Shown piece by piece: positions 7,458 through 17,301 of a stretch of 64,000 nucleotides of DNA (position 1 is its first letter; the number at the start of each line of letters is the position of its first letter). The position numbers and the translations under genes were made by a program. Source of the stretch: Endozoicomonas acroporae (lineage in GTDB: Bacteria; Pseudomonadota; Gammaproteobacteria; Pseudomonadales; Endozoicomonadaceae). The notes beneath the pieces are model-generated. The model saw nothing but the letters and a program-made list of their open reading frames with translations. It was not told the origin of the DNA and did not search any database. The stretch lies in the NCBI RefSeq assembly GCF_002864045.1, contig NZ_PJPV01000137.1, positions 1 to 64,000 on the forward strand, in the 5' to 3' direction.

Positions 7458-9578
7458 TCAAACCTGCGTAATCTTAATCAGCAGTGCACTTTCCGGTTGC
7501 ATCACTGGCATCATCAGACCCACCTGTTCAAGCAGGGCAGCGCTCATAATGGCAGGCTCTGTCATCCAGGGTGGACACTGTTTCATGTAAATATCGGAAG
7601 AGCTTTTTTCCAATACCTGAACCTTATAGTCTTTTTCCGGGTCCAGGCCGGGAATTTGCACAGTGGCGGACATAGCATACTCAGGCATATCCAGCTGGGC
7701 GAACATCACCACGGCTTCCTGCTTATCGGTGCTAACAACTCCCCAGGCCTGTGACGCTTTATGGGCGGTGTCACAGCGGAAATGATCACCGGTATGCAAC
7801 AGGTGTCTTAAGGACTTGTGCAGGGCAATGTATTTGGCAAAGGAGCGCTTCTCTTCCTCTGAAGCACTGGCCGGGTCCAGCTCTACCCCCATATGACCAA
7901 ACAAGGCGGTAATACCCCGGAAGTCATGGTTATGCTGGCGGCCCGTGGTGTGGCAAAGCGTTGCCCCGATATGGGCTCCGGTAATTTCCAACGGGAAGAA
8001 GTAGCTGGCACCCTTCTGAATGGTTTGTCTTTCCAGGGCATCATTACAGTCCGATGCCCAGAAGCGGTGGGTGCGCTTCAGTACTTCGAAGTCAACCCGG
8101 CCGCCGCCACCGGAACAGGTTTCAATTTCCACCAGCGGGTGTCGTTTGCGGACTTCATCCACCAGTCGATAATAAGCCTGAACGTGGCCATGGAAGGCAG
8201 CACGATTATGGTGTGTCGGTTGTACCAGTTCCCGGTTCATATCCCATTTGATGTAGCGGATATCATAGTCACTGAGCATGCTGTCGAGACGTTCCAGAAC
8301 GTAGTCGAAGGCTTCCGGGATCTGCAGATTCAGTACGTACTGGTTACGGATGGTGACCTGATCGTAGCCTTCAGTACAGAGCATCCAATCCGGATGGGCC
8401 CGATAGAGGTCAGAGTTCGGGCTGATCATTTCCGGTTCAAACCAGAGGCCAAACTCCATATTGTGTTCTTTCACACAATCGATAATGGGCTGCAGACCCT
8501 GAGGGTACTTTTGTTGGTCAAGGTACCAGTCCCCCAGCGCGGCTTTGTCATCATTACGACCGCGGAACCAGCCGTCATCAATAATAAAACGCTCCACGCC
8601 GATTTCTGCCGCTGAGCGCACCATTTTCAGAATGTAGTCCGGGTTGTGGTCGAAGTAGATGCCTTCCCAGGTGTTCAAATGGACAGGACGCACTTTTTCC
8701 GGTTCGGGGAAGCGGATGATTTCAGCGCGCACGTGGCAGTGGAAATTCTGGCTGATGCCGTTCAGACCTTTGTTGCTGTAGGTGCTGTATAGGGTTGGTG
8801 TCGTATAGCTTGCACCGGGTGCCAGCTCGACTTCTCCCGGCATCAACAGTTCACCGGCCTGCAGATAGCGGCGTCCATCACTCATCGCTTCGGCATGAAA
8901 GCGGTGGTTACCACTCCATCCCAGGTGGAAGCCATAGACTTTACCGGCGGTTTCGCTGAAGTTGGGCTGGCCAATCATCATGCCCGGAAAGTGCTCGTGA
9001 GAAGTTCTGCCCCGGCGGTTTTCCAGGATAAAACCGCTGCGATCCAGCAGTTTGCGTTCAGTTTGAAACTCGTGGGTCCAACGACCATGAAAGTACATGA
9101 TTTCCCTGGCGTGGGTGGGCAGTAGCAGGGTATTGGACAGTTTATTCAGCTGGTAAGGTGTATCCCCTTCATTGGTGAGTTCCAGCGATGTTTCCAGTAC
9201 ATGTGAGGTGGTATTCAGGCCCATGCGGATCACCAGTTTTAAGCCGGCACGGGTATCCCTGCTGGAAAACAACACCTGATTATTGACCAGTGTCTTCTCT
9301 TCCAGGGTGAATTCCGGTGACCAGCTGTCACCCTGACGGCTGCCTTCAAGACCTGGCGACGTGAACAGTCCCCGGGCGTGTTCCGGGCAGAGAGAGACCA
9401 GGGTATCGGTATCAATTCGGGCCTGGGGAACCGGGTGGTGGTTAGCGGTAAAGAAGCCTTCCAGATCAATGCCGTCGGGCAGGCGCTTGCCCCAGTAAAG
9501 CATCACCGGAAGGGAGGTGCCTGCCTTGATCACCAGGCTGGTGGTGTCTGTGAAAAGGTGTATTAACGGTTTGCTCAT
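7458..9578 (-). CDS. Alpha-galactosidase, glycoside hydrolase family 36
   Basis: 706 residues from the ATG at 9578 (a longer reading to 9644 adds 22 unconserved residues). Layout is an N-terminal beta-sandwich (to about residue 300), a (beta/alpha)8 barrel and a C-terminal beta domain. Catalytic signatures: RYIKWDMNR with nucleophile Asp446, WASDCNDALERQ with the acid/base Asp (510 or 513), and GVERFIIDDGWFRGRNDD at the substrate pocket. It is the long AgaA/RafA-type enzyme that releases galactose from melibiose and raffinose-series sugars. No signal peptide, so it acts in the cytoplasm on sugar brought in by the MelB-like carrier upstream. A terminator-like hairpin lies between melB and this gene. 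Confidence 0.92.
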   Translation of the reverse strand: MSKPLIHLFTDTTSLVIKAGTSLPVMLYWGKRLPDGIDLEGFFTANHHPVPQARIDTDTLVSLCPEHARGLFTSPGLEGSRQGDSWSPEFTLEEKTLVNNQVLFSSRDTRAGLKLVIRMGLNTTSHVLETSLELTNEGDTPYQLNKLSNTLLLPTHAREIMYFHGRWTHEFQTERKLLDRSGFILENRRGRTSHEHFPGMMIGQPNFSETAGKVYGFHLGWSGNHRFHAEAMSDGRRYLQAGELLMPGEVELAPGASYTTPTLYSTYSNKGLNGISQNFHCHVRAEIIRFPEPEKVRPVHLNTWEGIYFDHNPDYILKMVRSAAEIGVERFIIDDGWFRGRNDDKAALGDWYLDQQKYPQGLQPIIDCVKEHNMEFGLWFEPEMISPNSDLYRAHPDWMLCTEGYDQVTIRNQYVLNLQIPEAFDYVLERLDSMLSDYDIRYIKWDMNRELVQPTHHNRAAFHGHVQAYYRLVDEVRKRHPLVEIETCSGGGGRVDFEVLKRTHRFWASDCNDALERQTIQKGASYFFPLEITGAHIGATLCHTTGRQHNHDFRGITALFGHMGVELDPASASEEEKRSFAKYIALHKSLRHLLHTGDHFRCDTAHKASQAWGVVSTDKQEAVVMFAQLDMPEYAMSATVQIPGLDPEKDYKVQVLEKSSSDIYMKQCPPWMTEPAIMSAALLEQVGLMMPVMQPESALLIKITQV

Positions 9579-9628
9579 CACAATGTGCTCTTGAGAATAT
9601 GCTCGTAAGAAATGGTTCTGACTATTCA

Positions 9629-9654
9629 ACAAAAATACCCCCACATAAGGGGGG
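9629..9654 (-). terminator. Rho-independent terminator after melB
   Basis: On the minus strand CCCCC, a short loop and GGGGG (9638-9654) are followed by TATTTTT. It is 33 bases past the melB stop and 50 bases before the alpha-galactosidase start. Read-through or a separate promoter would be needed to express the latter. Confidence 0.65.
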
Positions 9655-9686
9655 CAAAAAACAGGTTATTTGTGAACTACCGGTCT

Positions 9687-11057
9687 TCAGACAATAGCAG
9701 CTACAGCACTTTCATCCTTGCTAAAGCGGGCATCCAGACGATAAGTCTTTTTGTAGATGATGGCGCTCAGGGCAATCAGTACTGCGGGAATCAGGATCAT
9801 CAGCACTTTCAGTCCGACAATGGTTTCCGGTGTCTGAACAACGTTGGGCACATAGCCGATAAACGTCAGACCAAAACCGATCAGGAAACCTGCCAGGGCA
9901 CCGGCACATTTCACCAGCATGGTTTGCACTGAAAAGATAATGCTCTCGCTGCGCAAGCCGGTTTTGGTTTCGCCGTAGTCCACTACATCAGCCAGCATAA
10001 CCGTAGAGAGACCATTGAACAGACCGTTGCCAAATTTCAGGGCAGCACCGGCCAGACCTACCAGAATGGCGCTTTCCGGGGCAATCACGCTGGAAAAGTA
10101 GAGTACGGAGCTGCACAGAATCGGAAAGCCGCAGGCCAGGGGCCACATCAAACGGCGATTGACTACTTTAGCAATCCAGGGGAACAGGAAGATACCTGAG
10201 AATTCAGCAACCCCGGCCACCAAGGAGAACATTGGGAACAGTTCCGGTTTACCAATGGCGTAGGTGAAGTAATAGATGGCAAAGCCACCCACTAACTGAA
10301 TGGCAATATTAAACGACAGTACAAATCCGATCAGGGACTTCAGCTGATCATTATCACCAATGATCTTTTTGACATCGGAAATATTGAATTTCTCACCGGA
10401 CACTTTTTGATTGACGACTTTTTCCTTGACCTGGAAAAAGGTGATCAGCGCACTGGCGATAAATGAAATAACAATGGCGATGCTCAGGTAGAAAAAGCCC
10501 TGACCTTTATTCTCGCCACCAAAAACACCAACAGCATAAAGACCATAAGTTCCCATTACGGTCCAGGCGATGCTGGCAAAAATACGTGGCCAGACCACCA
10601 GGTGCTCACGTTCTTCCCGTTTGCTGGAAAGCGATGGAATCATCGACCAGTAAGGAATATCCATAATGGTGTAGGTGACTCCCCAGAGGATGTAGGTTAC
10701 CGCTGCATAAAAATAAACAAAGGTGCCTTCAAACTGATGGGTGTTGAATACCATCAATAACACCACGGAGTTAATCAGTGTACCGATGAGAATCCATGGG
10801 CGGAATTTACCGAACCGGGAGCGGGTATTATCAACGATCATGCCCATCAAAGGATCAGTAAATGCATCAATAAAACGGGCAACGAAGAACAGGGAACCGA
10901 CGAAGGCGGCCGAGAGGCCAACGACATCGGTGTAATAGAACATTAAAAAGATATAGATAATAGAACAGGCAAAATCTTTTCCCAGGGCACCCAGGCCATA
11001 AGATGCTTTGGTTTTCAGCGTTATATGCTGACTATCTGCATGAGCATTCATTGTCAT
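9687..11057 (-). CDS. melB: MelB-like glycoside-pentoside-hexuronide:cation symporter
   Basis: 456 residues from the ATG at 11057; a TTG at 11066 and an ATG at 11051 are alternatives. It is a twelve-helix major-facilitator-type carrier of the GPH family. Signatures: FARFIDAFTDPLMGMIVDNT-like segment near helix II with the cation/sugar Asp residues, RFGKFRPWIL in the 2-3 loop, and DVVDYGETKTGLRSESI in the second half. Expected role is sodium- or proton-coupled uptake of melibiose, raffinose or lactose-type galactosides. It is flanked by lacZ and the alpha-galactosidase on the same strand, which supports a galactoside substrate. Confidence 0.88.
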   Translation of the reverse strand: MTMNAHADSQHITLKTKASYGLGALGKDFACSIIYIFLMFYYTDVVGLSAAFVGSLFFVARFIDAFTDPLMGMIVDNTRSRFGKFRPWILIGTLINSVVLLMVFNTHQFEGTFVYFYAAVTYILWGVTYTIMDIPYWSMIPSLSSKREEREHLVVWPRIFASIAWTVMGTYGLYAVGVFGGENKGQGFFYLSIAIVISFIASALITFFQVKEKVVNQKVSGEKFNISDVKKIIGDNDQLKSLIGFVLSFNIAIQLVGGFAIYYFTYAIGKPELFPMFSLVAGVAEFSGIFLFPWIAKVVNRRLMWPLACGFPILCSSVLYFSSVIAPESAILVGLAGAALKFGNGLFNGLSTVMLADVVDYGETKTGLRSESIIFSVQTMLVKCAGALAGFLIGFGLTFIGYVPNVVQTPETIVGLKVLMILIPAVLIALSAIIYKKTYRLDARFSKDESAVAAIV

Positions 11058-11251
11058 TTTCGCCAATTGAGAATTGCATCTGAATTAACCCTCCATTTAA
11101 TGAAGAGTTAACCCCCCTGTTTAGAAACAGCAATAAAATGTAGTGAATCCCGGCAGACGGTTAATTCTGAACCATTAACCGTCTCAGGGTGTTTCAAAGC
11201 TTGCTGGTCATAACCCTGTATCACTGTGGATTCAGGGTTATCAACGTGTGA
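11058..11251. other. lacZ-melB intergenic region with two hairpins and a dyad
   Basis: Just beyond the lacZ stop is ATAACCCTG / CAGGGTTAT (11210-11241, 9-base stem). Next is GACGGTTAAT / ATTAACCGTC (11156-11183, perfect 10-base stem, 8-base loop). Then comes CTGTTTAGAAACAG (11117-11130), whose half-sites CTGTTT/AAACAG could be an operator 60 bases before melB. None has a T-run on the minus strand, so attenuation, RNA processing or regulator binding are all possible. Confidence 0.45.
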
Positions 11252-14200
11252 TCACGACAGTTCGAACGACCACTGGTACATTGGTTGAGTCAACAGGTAC
11301 TCAGGCCGAACGCTCGGCGTCCAGGAATCATCACCACCAATACCCATGTGGAAGCCATCCAGATAGACAAAAATGCCTTTTTCTTCCTGAAGCTCGTGGG
11401 TATGTGTTGCCCTGGCCAATTGTGCCTGACCGTACGGGCTGACACTGAAATGGAACTGTCCTGTTACCCGGATATCGCCCAGCATCAGCGCCTGGGTATC
11501 GCACCGCAGACCATTGTCGCTTGGGAAAATATAAGGCGTGTGCATGGCCTTGAGGGACTGTTCCCAGTGTCCGATATCCGCGCTTAACTTGCGGTCTGGA
11601 TAGTTTTCGTGGGGCCCACGGCCAAACCAGTTCACCTGTGCCGGTTGTTCCTTCAGTCTCAGGCAGGCACCGATGCGGGGCATAGGCGGCATATCACCAT
11701 CAACAGTGACCTCAATATCAATACGGGCACTGCCGTTGGCGGCAAACTGATAGGTCCATACGCTGCGCAGAATCTCTTTTTCCGGTTGTTCCGGATGGAA
11801 ATAGCCATGGTGAGACAGAACCAGCCCTTTCTCAGCATCACATTCAACCAGCAGGCAGCGGTGTTGCAGGTTGTTTAATCCGGCCCGCTCCCAGCGTGGC
11901 ATCCAGGCATTAGGATCCGGACGGTCAACTTCACTGACACCAATATCGTTATCCAACGGTGCCCGGTAGAAATTGTCTGCCAACGGGGTGAGCAGTTGTT
12001 CTTTGCCGTCTTTTACCCAGCTCACCAGCTGGCCATTGTTACGATCAATCGTCCAGCTGTTTTCTGCCGCATTGACAGTAAAGCTGCTGTCGGCCTCATT
12101 GATGACCGCAGAGGTTGGTAAGCGAGGAGTAACCGCTTGATTGATCAGCGATCCCGTCAACATAAACTGTTGGCGTGCGACTTCGTGGCCGGCTTCGGAC
12201 CAGTCGGTTGCTTCAGGTTGGATAATAGAGAGATCCAGTCGTGGCTGTTTGCCGTTGATGGTCAGTGACTGCTCAGACAGTACCAGCAGTTCTGAGGAGT
12301 GGGGCGCAATATTCAGCGTGACTTCGCCAGCAACCAGGGCCTCTTCGCCCGCCATCAGCTGCCACACCAGTTGATGGTTGTCGGTGCTGCAGAAGCAGGC
12401 TTCGCTGGTGACTTTCACGGTGAGTGGTCGGGTTGCCACTAATTCGAAAGTAAACGGCTGCTGTGCTCTTTTGGCTTCAAACAGTGCGGGGTGCGGTGTT
12501 TTATCCGGGAATACCAGCCCATTGATGCAAAACTGGCGATCGTTGATCTGGTCACCAAAATCACCGCCGTATGCCCAGAAGTGCTGACCATTGTCGTCGA
12601 ACTTGTCCAGTCCCTGGTCCACCCAGTCCCAGATGAAACCACCTTGCAGGCGGGGGTGCTTTCTGAACGCATCCCAATACTCGGCAAAACCGCCCAGACT
12701 ATTGCCCATGGCATGGGCATATTCACACAGGATAATTGGTCGGGTTTCGTTGGGCATGCCGACCCACTTGGTCAATGCCCATTTGTTTTTGCCCAGGAAC
12801 TGCTGTGGCTGATCCTGATCAGTACGGCCATACATTGGGCAGATGATGTCTGTTGCGGGGGTATCGGAACAACCACCTTCATACTGTATTGGGCGAGACG
12901 GGTCGGTCCGTTTGGTCCATTGGTACATGGCATCATGGGCGGCACCGTAGCCTGATTCATTACCCAGTGACCAGATGATGATGGATGGGTGGTTAAAGTC
13001 CCGCGCCACCATGCGCATCATCCGCTCCAGGAACGCATTGGCCCACATCGGGTCGTCGGCCAGTTTGCGCATGGGGGTCATGCCGTGGGTTTCAATATTG
13101 GCTTCGTCAACCACATAGAGGCCCAGGCGGTCACACAGCTGATAGAATGCTGGTTGGTGCGGGTAGTGTGAACAGCGCACAGCATTGAAATTATGCTGTT
13201 TCATCAGTATCAGGTGTTCACGAACATCGTCTACCGTTTCAAAATGACCGGTCGCCGGGTTGTGCTCGTGCTTGTTCACACCACGAATCATTAATGGCTG
13301 TCCGTTTAATTGCAGGAGGCCATCTTTGATTTCTACCTTACGGAATCCAACGTCGTAGGCTTCGCTTTCAATATCGCTGTTTGATTGTGGATCCGTCAGC
13401 GTGACCACAACGCGATAAAGGTTGGGTGCCTCTGCGCTCCACTTTTGCGGATGGTTGATATCCAGTTGCAGACATGTGCGATCGTTATACCCCCCTTTTT
13501 CGTCCATCGGTGCGGTACCAATGGCGGATGTGGTGGTGGCAATGACGTCTTTGGCCAAATACAGCGTCGCTCGAATGGCCAGGTCATCAGCATTCCTGGT
13601 GTCGGCAACAATAGTGAGTTTGCCGTGTTCGTAGCGGTCATCAAGGTCAGGTGTGACGCGAATATCCACCATACGTTGGTGTGGCTTGTTGAGCAAGCGG
13701 ACTGAACGATAAATGCCGCTTAGCCACCACATATCCTGATCTTCCAGGTAGCTGCCATCGGACCAGCGGATGACCATTGCGCATAAGCGGTTCTCTCCGG
13801 CCTGAAGGTATGGTGTCAAATCGAACTCGGCGGCCAGTCGGCTGTCTTGTGAATAGCCCACGGACTTGCCGTTACACCAGAGATAGAAGGCACTGTTTAC
13901 GCCATCAAAGATCACCCGGGTCTGGCTATCTTCCTGCCACTGCTCAGGCAGGGTGAATGTGGTGGAGTAGCAGCCAGTCGGGTTCGTCACAGGCACCCGG
14001 GGTGGGTTGCAGGGGAACGGATACTTGACGTTGGTATAGATGGGCTTATCGAAGCCCTGTAGCTGCCAGTTACCGGGAACGGTAATGGTCTGTGTCGGGT
14101 CAGATCCCTCCCTTGAAAATGTTTCAGGGACCTGTTCCGGAGAGTCATACAGTGCAAAAGCCCACTGGCCATCCAGACTTAATACCGAATCACTGGCATT

Positions 14201-14314
14201 GTCTGCCAGAGCTTGTGGCTCACTGCGCCAGCTGCTCATAGGGGTATGGCTTGCCAGTCGGCTGCGTGCGGTGATTTGTGGGCTTTCCCAGTCGCGCTGC
14301 ATGAATTTACTCAT
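11252..14314 (-). CDS. lacZ: Beta-galactosidase, glycoside hydrolase family 2 (LacZ type)
   Basis: 1020 residues, the same size as E. coli LacZ (1024). Five domains can be followed: sugar-binding jelly roll (about 50-215), two immunoglobulin-like domains, the TIM barrel (about 335-620) and the C-terminal beta-sandwich. Catalytic residues are Glu453 in WSLGNESGYG and Glu531 in ILCEYAHAMGNS, matching E. coli 461 and 537. It hydrolyses lactose and related beta-galactosides in the cytoplasm. It lies between the regulator upstream and melB downstream, all on the minus strand. No strong ribosome site precedes the ATG. Confidence 0.96.
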   Translation of the reverse strand: MSKFMQRDWESPQITARSRLASHTPMSSWRSEPQALADNASDSVLSLDGQWAFALYDSPEQVPETFSREGSDPTQTITVPGNWQLQGFDKPIYTNVKYPFPCNPPRVPVTNPTGCYSTTFTLPEQWQEDSQTRVIFDGVNSAFYLWCNGKSVGYSQDSRLAAEFDLTPYLQAGENRLCAMVIRWSDGSYLEDQDMWWLSGIYRSVRLLNKPHQRMVDIRVTPDLDDRYEHGKLTIVADTRNADDLAIRATLYLAKDVIATTTSAIGTAPMDEKGGYNDRTCLQLDINHPQKWSAEAPNLYRVVVTLTDPQSNSDIESEAYDVGFRKVEIKDGLLQLNGQPLMIRGVNKHEHNPATGHFETVDDVREHLILMKQHNFNAVRCSHYPHQPAFYQLCDRLGLYVVDEANIETHGMTPMRKLADDPMWANAFLERMMRMVARDFNHPSIIIWSLGNESGYGAAHDAMYQWTKRTDPSRPIQYEGGCSDTPATDIICPMYGRTDQDQPQQFLGKNKWALTKWVGMPNETRPIILCEYAHAMGNSLGGFAEYWDAFRKHPRLQGGFIWDWVDQGLDKFDDNGQHFWAYGGDFGDQINDRQFCINGLVFPDKTPHPALFEAKRAQQPFTFELVATRPLTVKVTSEACFCSTDNHQLVWQLMAGEEALVAGEVTLNIAPHSSELLVLSEQSLTINGKQPRLDLSIIQPEATDWSEAGHEVARQQFMLTGSLINQAVTPRLPTSAVINEADSSFTVNAAENSWTIDRNNGQLVSWVKDGKEQLLTPLADNFYRAPLDNDIGVSEVDRPDPNAWMPRWERAGLNNLQHRCLLVECDAEKGLVLSHHGYFHPEQPEKEILRSVWTYQFAANGSARIDIEVTVDGDMPPMPRIGACLRLKEQPAQVNWFGRGPHENYPDRKLSADIGHWEQSLKAMHTPYIFPSDNGLRCDTQALMLGDIRVTGQFHFSVSPYGQAQLARATHTHELQEEKGIFVYLDGFHMGIGGDDSWTPSVRPEYLLTQPMYQWSFELS

Positions 14315-14465
14315 AGGTTGGCTAAATCATTTTCCTGTCTCTGGAGTCACAGATCATTTCACCTGGTGGTGAGATTATTGACGACAGTTATCCAGAATTT
14401 TCATACTTCAACATGATGTATCTTATCTGTGAAGGCGGGAAAAAGTGTTGATCCAGCTCAAACTT

Positions 14466-14480
14466 ATGTAACTGTTACAT
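14466..14480. promoter_or_regulatory. GalR/LacI-type operator upstream of lacZ
   Basis: ATGTAACTGTTACAT is a perfect 15-base palindrome containing the TGTAA...TTACA half-sites typical of GalR-family operators. It lies just after the regulator stop and about 150 bases before the lacZ start, inside the 175-base intergenic region. Confidence 0.55.
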
Positions 14481-14489
14481 TTTCTGGTG

Positions 14490-15491
14490 TCAGCCTGTTT
14501 GTTGATACAGGTTTGGTGCTTGCACACTGCTGCGTTCAACAAAAGTCGGCATCATTATCTGGCCTGTTACCTTTCCCCTGTTCTTATCGCTCAGGCTGAT
14601 GGCCAGTCGTGCCGCCTGTTCAGCCATAATGGCAATGGGGTAACGGACAGTGGACAGTTTCGGGTGCAGATAACGGGCAATGACCAGATCATCATAGCCA
14701 ACGACAGAGATGTCCTGCGGACAGTGCAGGCCGTTTTCCTGCAGGCCAAACAGCACGCCAGCGGCCATGATATCGTTGTAGGTGATGATGGCGGTCAGTG
14801 GTAAGCCTTTTGCCAGTAAGTCATAAACCCCCAGTCGTCCGCCATCTTCGGTGGGTGGGCAGGCGGCAATATAACGTTCATCAACAGGAATGCCCGCTTC
14901 TGCCATGGCTTTGTGGTGGCCTTTAAGACGATCTTGCGCGTCATCGATAAATTGGTCTGAACATAAATAGCCAATTTGTTGATGACCTTTATTCAGCAGG
15001 TGTCGGGTAGCAATGTAGCCTCCCTGAACATTGTCCAGAGCGATGCAGCGCTCAGCAATGGGTTCAATGTATCGATTAATCAGCACTAAACCGGGGATTT
15101 GGCTGGCAAAGTCTATCAGTGTTTCATCGGACAACCATTTGCTGTGCACAATGGCCGACTCGCAGTGACCGATCAGTCGCTCAATGGCCTGATGCTCGGT
15201 TGGTTCGCTGTAATGGCCATTGTGGATCAGCAGCTGTTTGTTGTGGTTTCTGGCAACCTGATCAATGCCTTTCAACATCTGGCCAAAAAAGGGTTCTGAA
15301 ACATCAGACACCACCGCACCGATAGTGGTTGCCGACTGTCGGCCAATCACCGGACGATAACCCAGCTTCCGAATGGTTTGCCAGACCCGTTGCACCACTT
15401 CGTTACTGGTGTTGGGGGAGCGATTGACTACCCGTGAAACGGTTGCCGTAGAAACATTAGCTTCCCTGGCGACATCTTTTATTGAAACCAT
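14490..15491 (-). CDS. LacI/GalR-family transcriptional regulator of the galactoside locus
   Basis: 333 residues. N-terminal helix-turn-helix VSIKDVAREANVSTATVSRV followed by VNRSPNTSNEVV closely resembles GalR/GalS. The effector domain shows SDVSEPFFGQMLKGID and ITYNDIMAAGVLFGLQENG, then the ISVVGYDDL strand. Its place directly upstream of lacZ, melB and the alpha-galactosidase, with a palindromic operator between it and lacZ, points to local repression relieved by a galactoside or galactose. The start ATG is the family norm. Confidence 0.88.
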   Translation of the reverse strand: MVSIKDVAREANVSTATVSRVVNRSPNTSNEVVQRVWQTIRKLGYRPVIGRQSATTIGAVVSDVSEPFFGQMLKGIDQVARNHNKQLLIHNGHYSEPTEHQAIERLIGHCESAIVHSKWLSDETLIDFASQIPGLVLINRYIEPIAERCIALDNVQGGYIATRHLLNKGHQQIGYLCSDQFIDDAQDRLKGHHKAMAEAGIPVDERYIAACPPTEDGGRLGVYDLLAKGLPLTAIITYNDIMAAGVLFGLQENGLHCPQDISVVGYDDLVIARYLHPKLSTVRYPIAIMAEQAARLAISLSDKNRGKVTGQIMMPTFVERSSVQAPNLYQQTG

Positions 15492-15601
15492 AAATAATTC
15501 ATGTGTTTATGACCTTGGCTGGCGATATCGTAGCGGCAGAGGCCGGGGGGTGGGAAGTGGAAATTAAGGTTACGTATATCCGGATTCGGTTATGGGAGGG
15601 A

Positions 15602-15769
15602 CTAGGAGCCTGTCGGACTTAAGACTGTCCTACTGCGGTTGCGATAAATTGGTCTAAAAATTCCTGCTTCTTCGTCAAATAGCCCCGCTATTCTCCTCAG
15701 AAGCAGAAATTTTTATCCTCAATTTCTCGCAATCCTCGCTACGGACGCTTAAGTCCGACAGGCTCCTAG
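15602..15769. mobile_element. Palindromic element with 22-base perfect inverted ends
   Basis: The ends are perfect inverted repeats at 15602-15623 and 15748-15769, beginning CTAGGAGCCTGTCGGACTTA. A CTAG stands at each outer edge and may be a target duplication. The 168-base interior has no ORF. Its left arm (15623-15660) is recognisable at 2073-2110. The remaining bases between the regulator at 15491 and the oxidase at 16021 show no gene. Confidence 0.7.
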
Positions 15770-16020
15770 CGCCGTTTCCGGGAGTTATTGCCAGGCAGAT
15801 CGAGTGTGTCTCGTTCCATGCGTAGGATAATTACCGTTTTATGCAGTCGGGTACTTATTGCCAGCATCGTATATCCACCTGATAATCCACGCCGCTTATG
15901 GTGATCAAAGCCATACTGCCATAATCAGAGACTGACGATGAGTATGTAATGGTTGGATTGCATCGCTCAGGCCTCTGCGTTATTGACGTTCAGTTTTTTG
16001 ATAATGAGTGGGCAACTGGA

Positions 16021-17301
16021 ATGAGCCAAGCTGGCGAATATATCGATTCCTATTATCAGGCCACCGGGCATTCACTGGAACTTCAGCCGGTGCTGAGTGG
16101 CGATATCACTGCGGATGTGTGCATCATCGGTGGTGGCATGACCGGATTTAATGCGGCTATTGAACTGCGCAAGCGGGGCTTTGATGTGGTACTGCTGGAA
16201 TCTGGTCGTATTTCCTGGGCCGCTTCCGGGCGCAATGGCGGACAGTGTCTGGCGGGCTACTGTCTGGGGCTGCGTGAGGTGGATGAAACCTTTGGTCCGC
16301 AGTGGGGAAAGCAGCTGTGGGATCTCTCCTGTGAGTCGCTGGATATCGTTCGTGATCGTATCCGTGAGTTCAATATCGACTGTGATTTCCAGCAGAACTA
16401 TATCGAATTGGCCATCAAACCAGGTCAGGTAAAAGAGCTGAAGTCCTGGCTGGAGCTGAAGCAGACCCGTTATAACTACCCCAGCGTTACCTGGTGGGAT
16501 CGGGACAAAATCCGGGAAGTGACCTCAACCGAGAAGTACCTCGGTGGACTGTTCGATACCAACAGTGGTCATATGCACCCACTCAACTACACCCTGGGCC
16601 TGGCCCGCGCAGCGATCGAGCTGGGCACTCGCGTATTCGAGCAGAGCAAGGCGAGCAAACTGGTCAAAGGCAGTCCAAACCGGATACTGACGGAGCAGGG
16701 CAGTGTGCAGGCGAAGCAGGTTCTGCTGGCCTGTAACGCTTACATTGACGGTCTTAACCGGAAAGCGGAAAGCAAAGTATTGCCGGTGGCCTCGTATATT
16801 GCCGTTACCGAACCGTTAGGTAAACGACAGCCTATTAGCAACAAAATGGCCATGTCTGACTTAAACAACAGTCTTGACTATTTCCGTCCTACTGCTGATG
16901 GCCGAATTCTGTTTGGTGGCGTGAACCATCCGTTCAATGGCGAATACAGTGACTCCAAAGAGCGTCTGCGTCAGCGGATGCTGAAGGTCTTTCCACAGCT
17001 TGATGATGTGAAAATGGAGTACCACTGGGGCGGTTTTTTTGCGGTTACCCGGGAATATATGCCGCATATTGAGCATCTTGGAAATGATATTTACACGGCA
17101 CACGGCTATACGGGGCATGGTGTAGCACTGACCAATATTGCCGGGCGTGTGGTTGCGGAAGCAATGGCGGGGATGTCTGAGCGATTTGATGTGTTTTCCC
17201 GCATTCGCCACAAGTGGATACCAACGCCAAAAGTCCTTCGTGTACCGGCATTGGCCATGGCTATCTGGAAAGCAGAGCTTGAAGATTCCCTAGGAGGCTG
17301 A
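16021..17301 (+). CDS. puuB: FAD-dependent amine oxidase, gamma-glutamylputrescine oxidoreductase-like
   Basis: 426 residues from the ATG at 16021, exactly the length of E. coli PuuB; an in-frame ATG at 15949 would add 24 unconserved residues. It is a DAO-family flavoprotein. The Rossmann motif CIIGGGMTGFNAA is at about 34-46 with acidic Glu60 closing the ADP fold, followed by ISWAASGRNGGQC, the hallmark of the PuuB/OrdL group. The C-terminal YTAHGYTGHGVALTNIAG loop also fits. It probably oxidises gamma-glutamylputrescine or another amine. The convergent PotF-like protein supports a polyamine role, but no other puu genes are adjacent, so substrate is inferred. Confidence 0.8.
   Translation: MSQAGEYIDSYYQATGHSLELQPVLSGDITADVCIIGGGMTGFNAAIELRKRGFDVVLLESGRISWAASGRNGGQCLAGYCLGLREVDETFGPQWGKQLWDLSCESLDIVRDRIREFNIDCDFQQNYIELAIKPGQVKELKSWLELKQTRYNYPSVTWWDRDKIREVTSTEKYLGGLFDTNSGHMHPLNYTLGLARAAIELGTRVFEQSKASKLVKGSPNRILTEQGSVQAKQVLLACNAYIDGLNRKAESKVLPVASYIAVTEPLGKRQPISNKMAMSDLNNSLDYFRPTADGRILFGGVNHPFNGEYSDSKERLRQRMLKVFPQLDDVKMEYHWGGFFAVTREYMPHIEHLGNDIYTAHGYTGHGVALTNIAGRVVAEAMAGMSERFDVFSRIRHKWIPTPKVLRVPALAMAIWKAELEDSLGG

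Noticed and set aside
7893..8615. 240-residue plus-strand ORF inside the alpha-galactosidase gene
   Set aside because: It is fully antisense to conserved GH36 barrel motifs and has no ribosome site or family resemblance.
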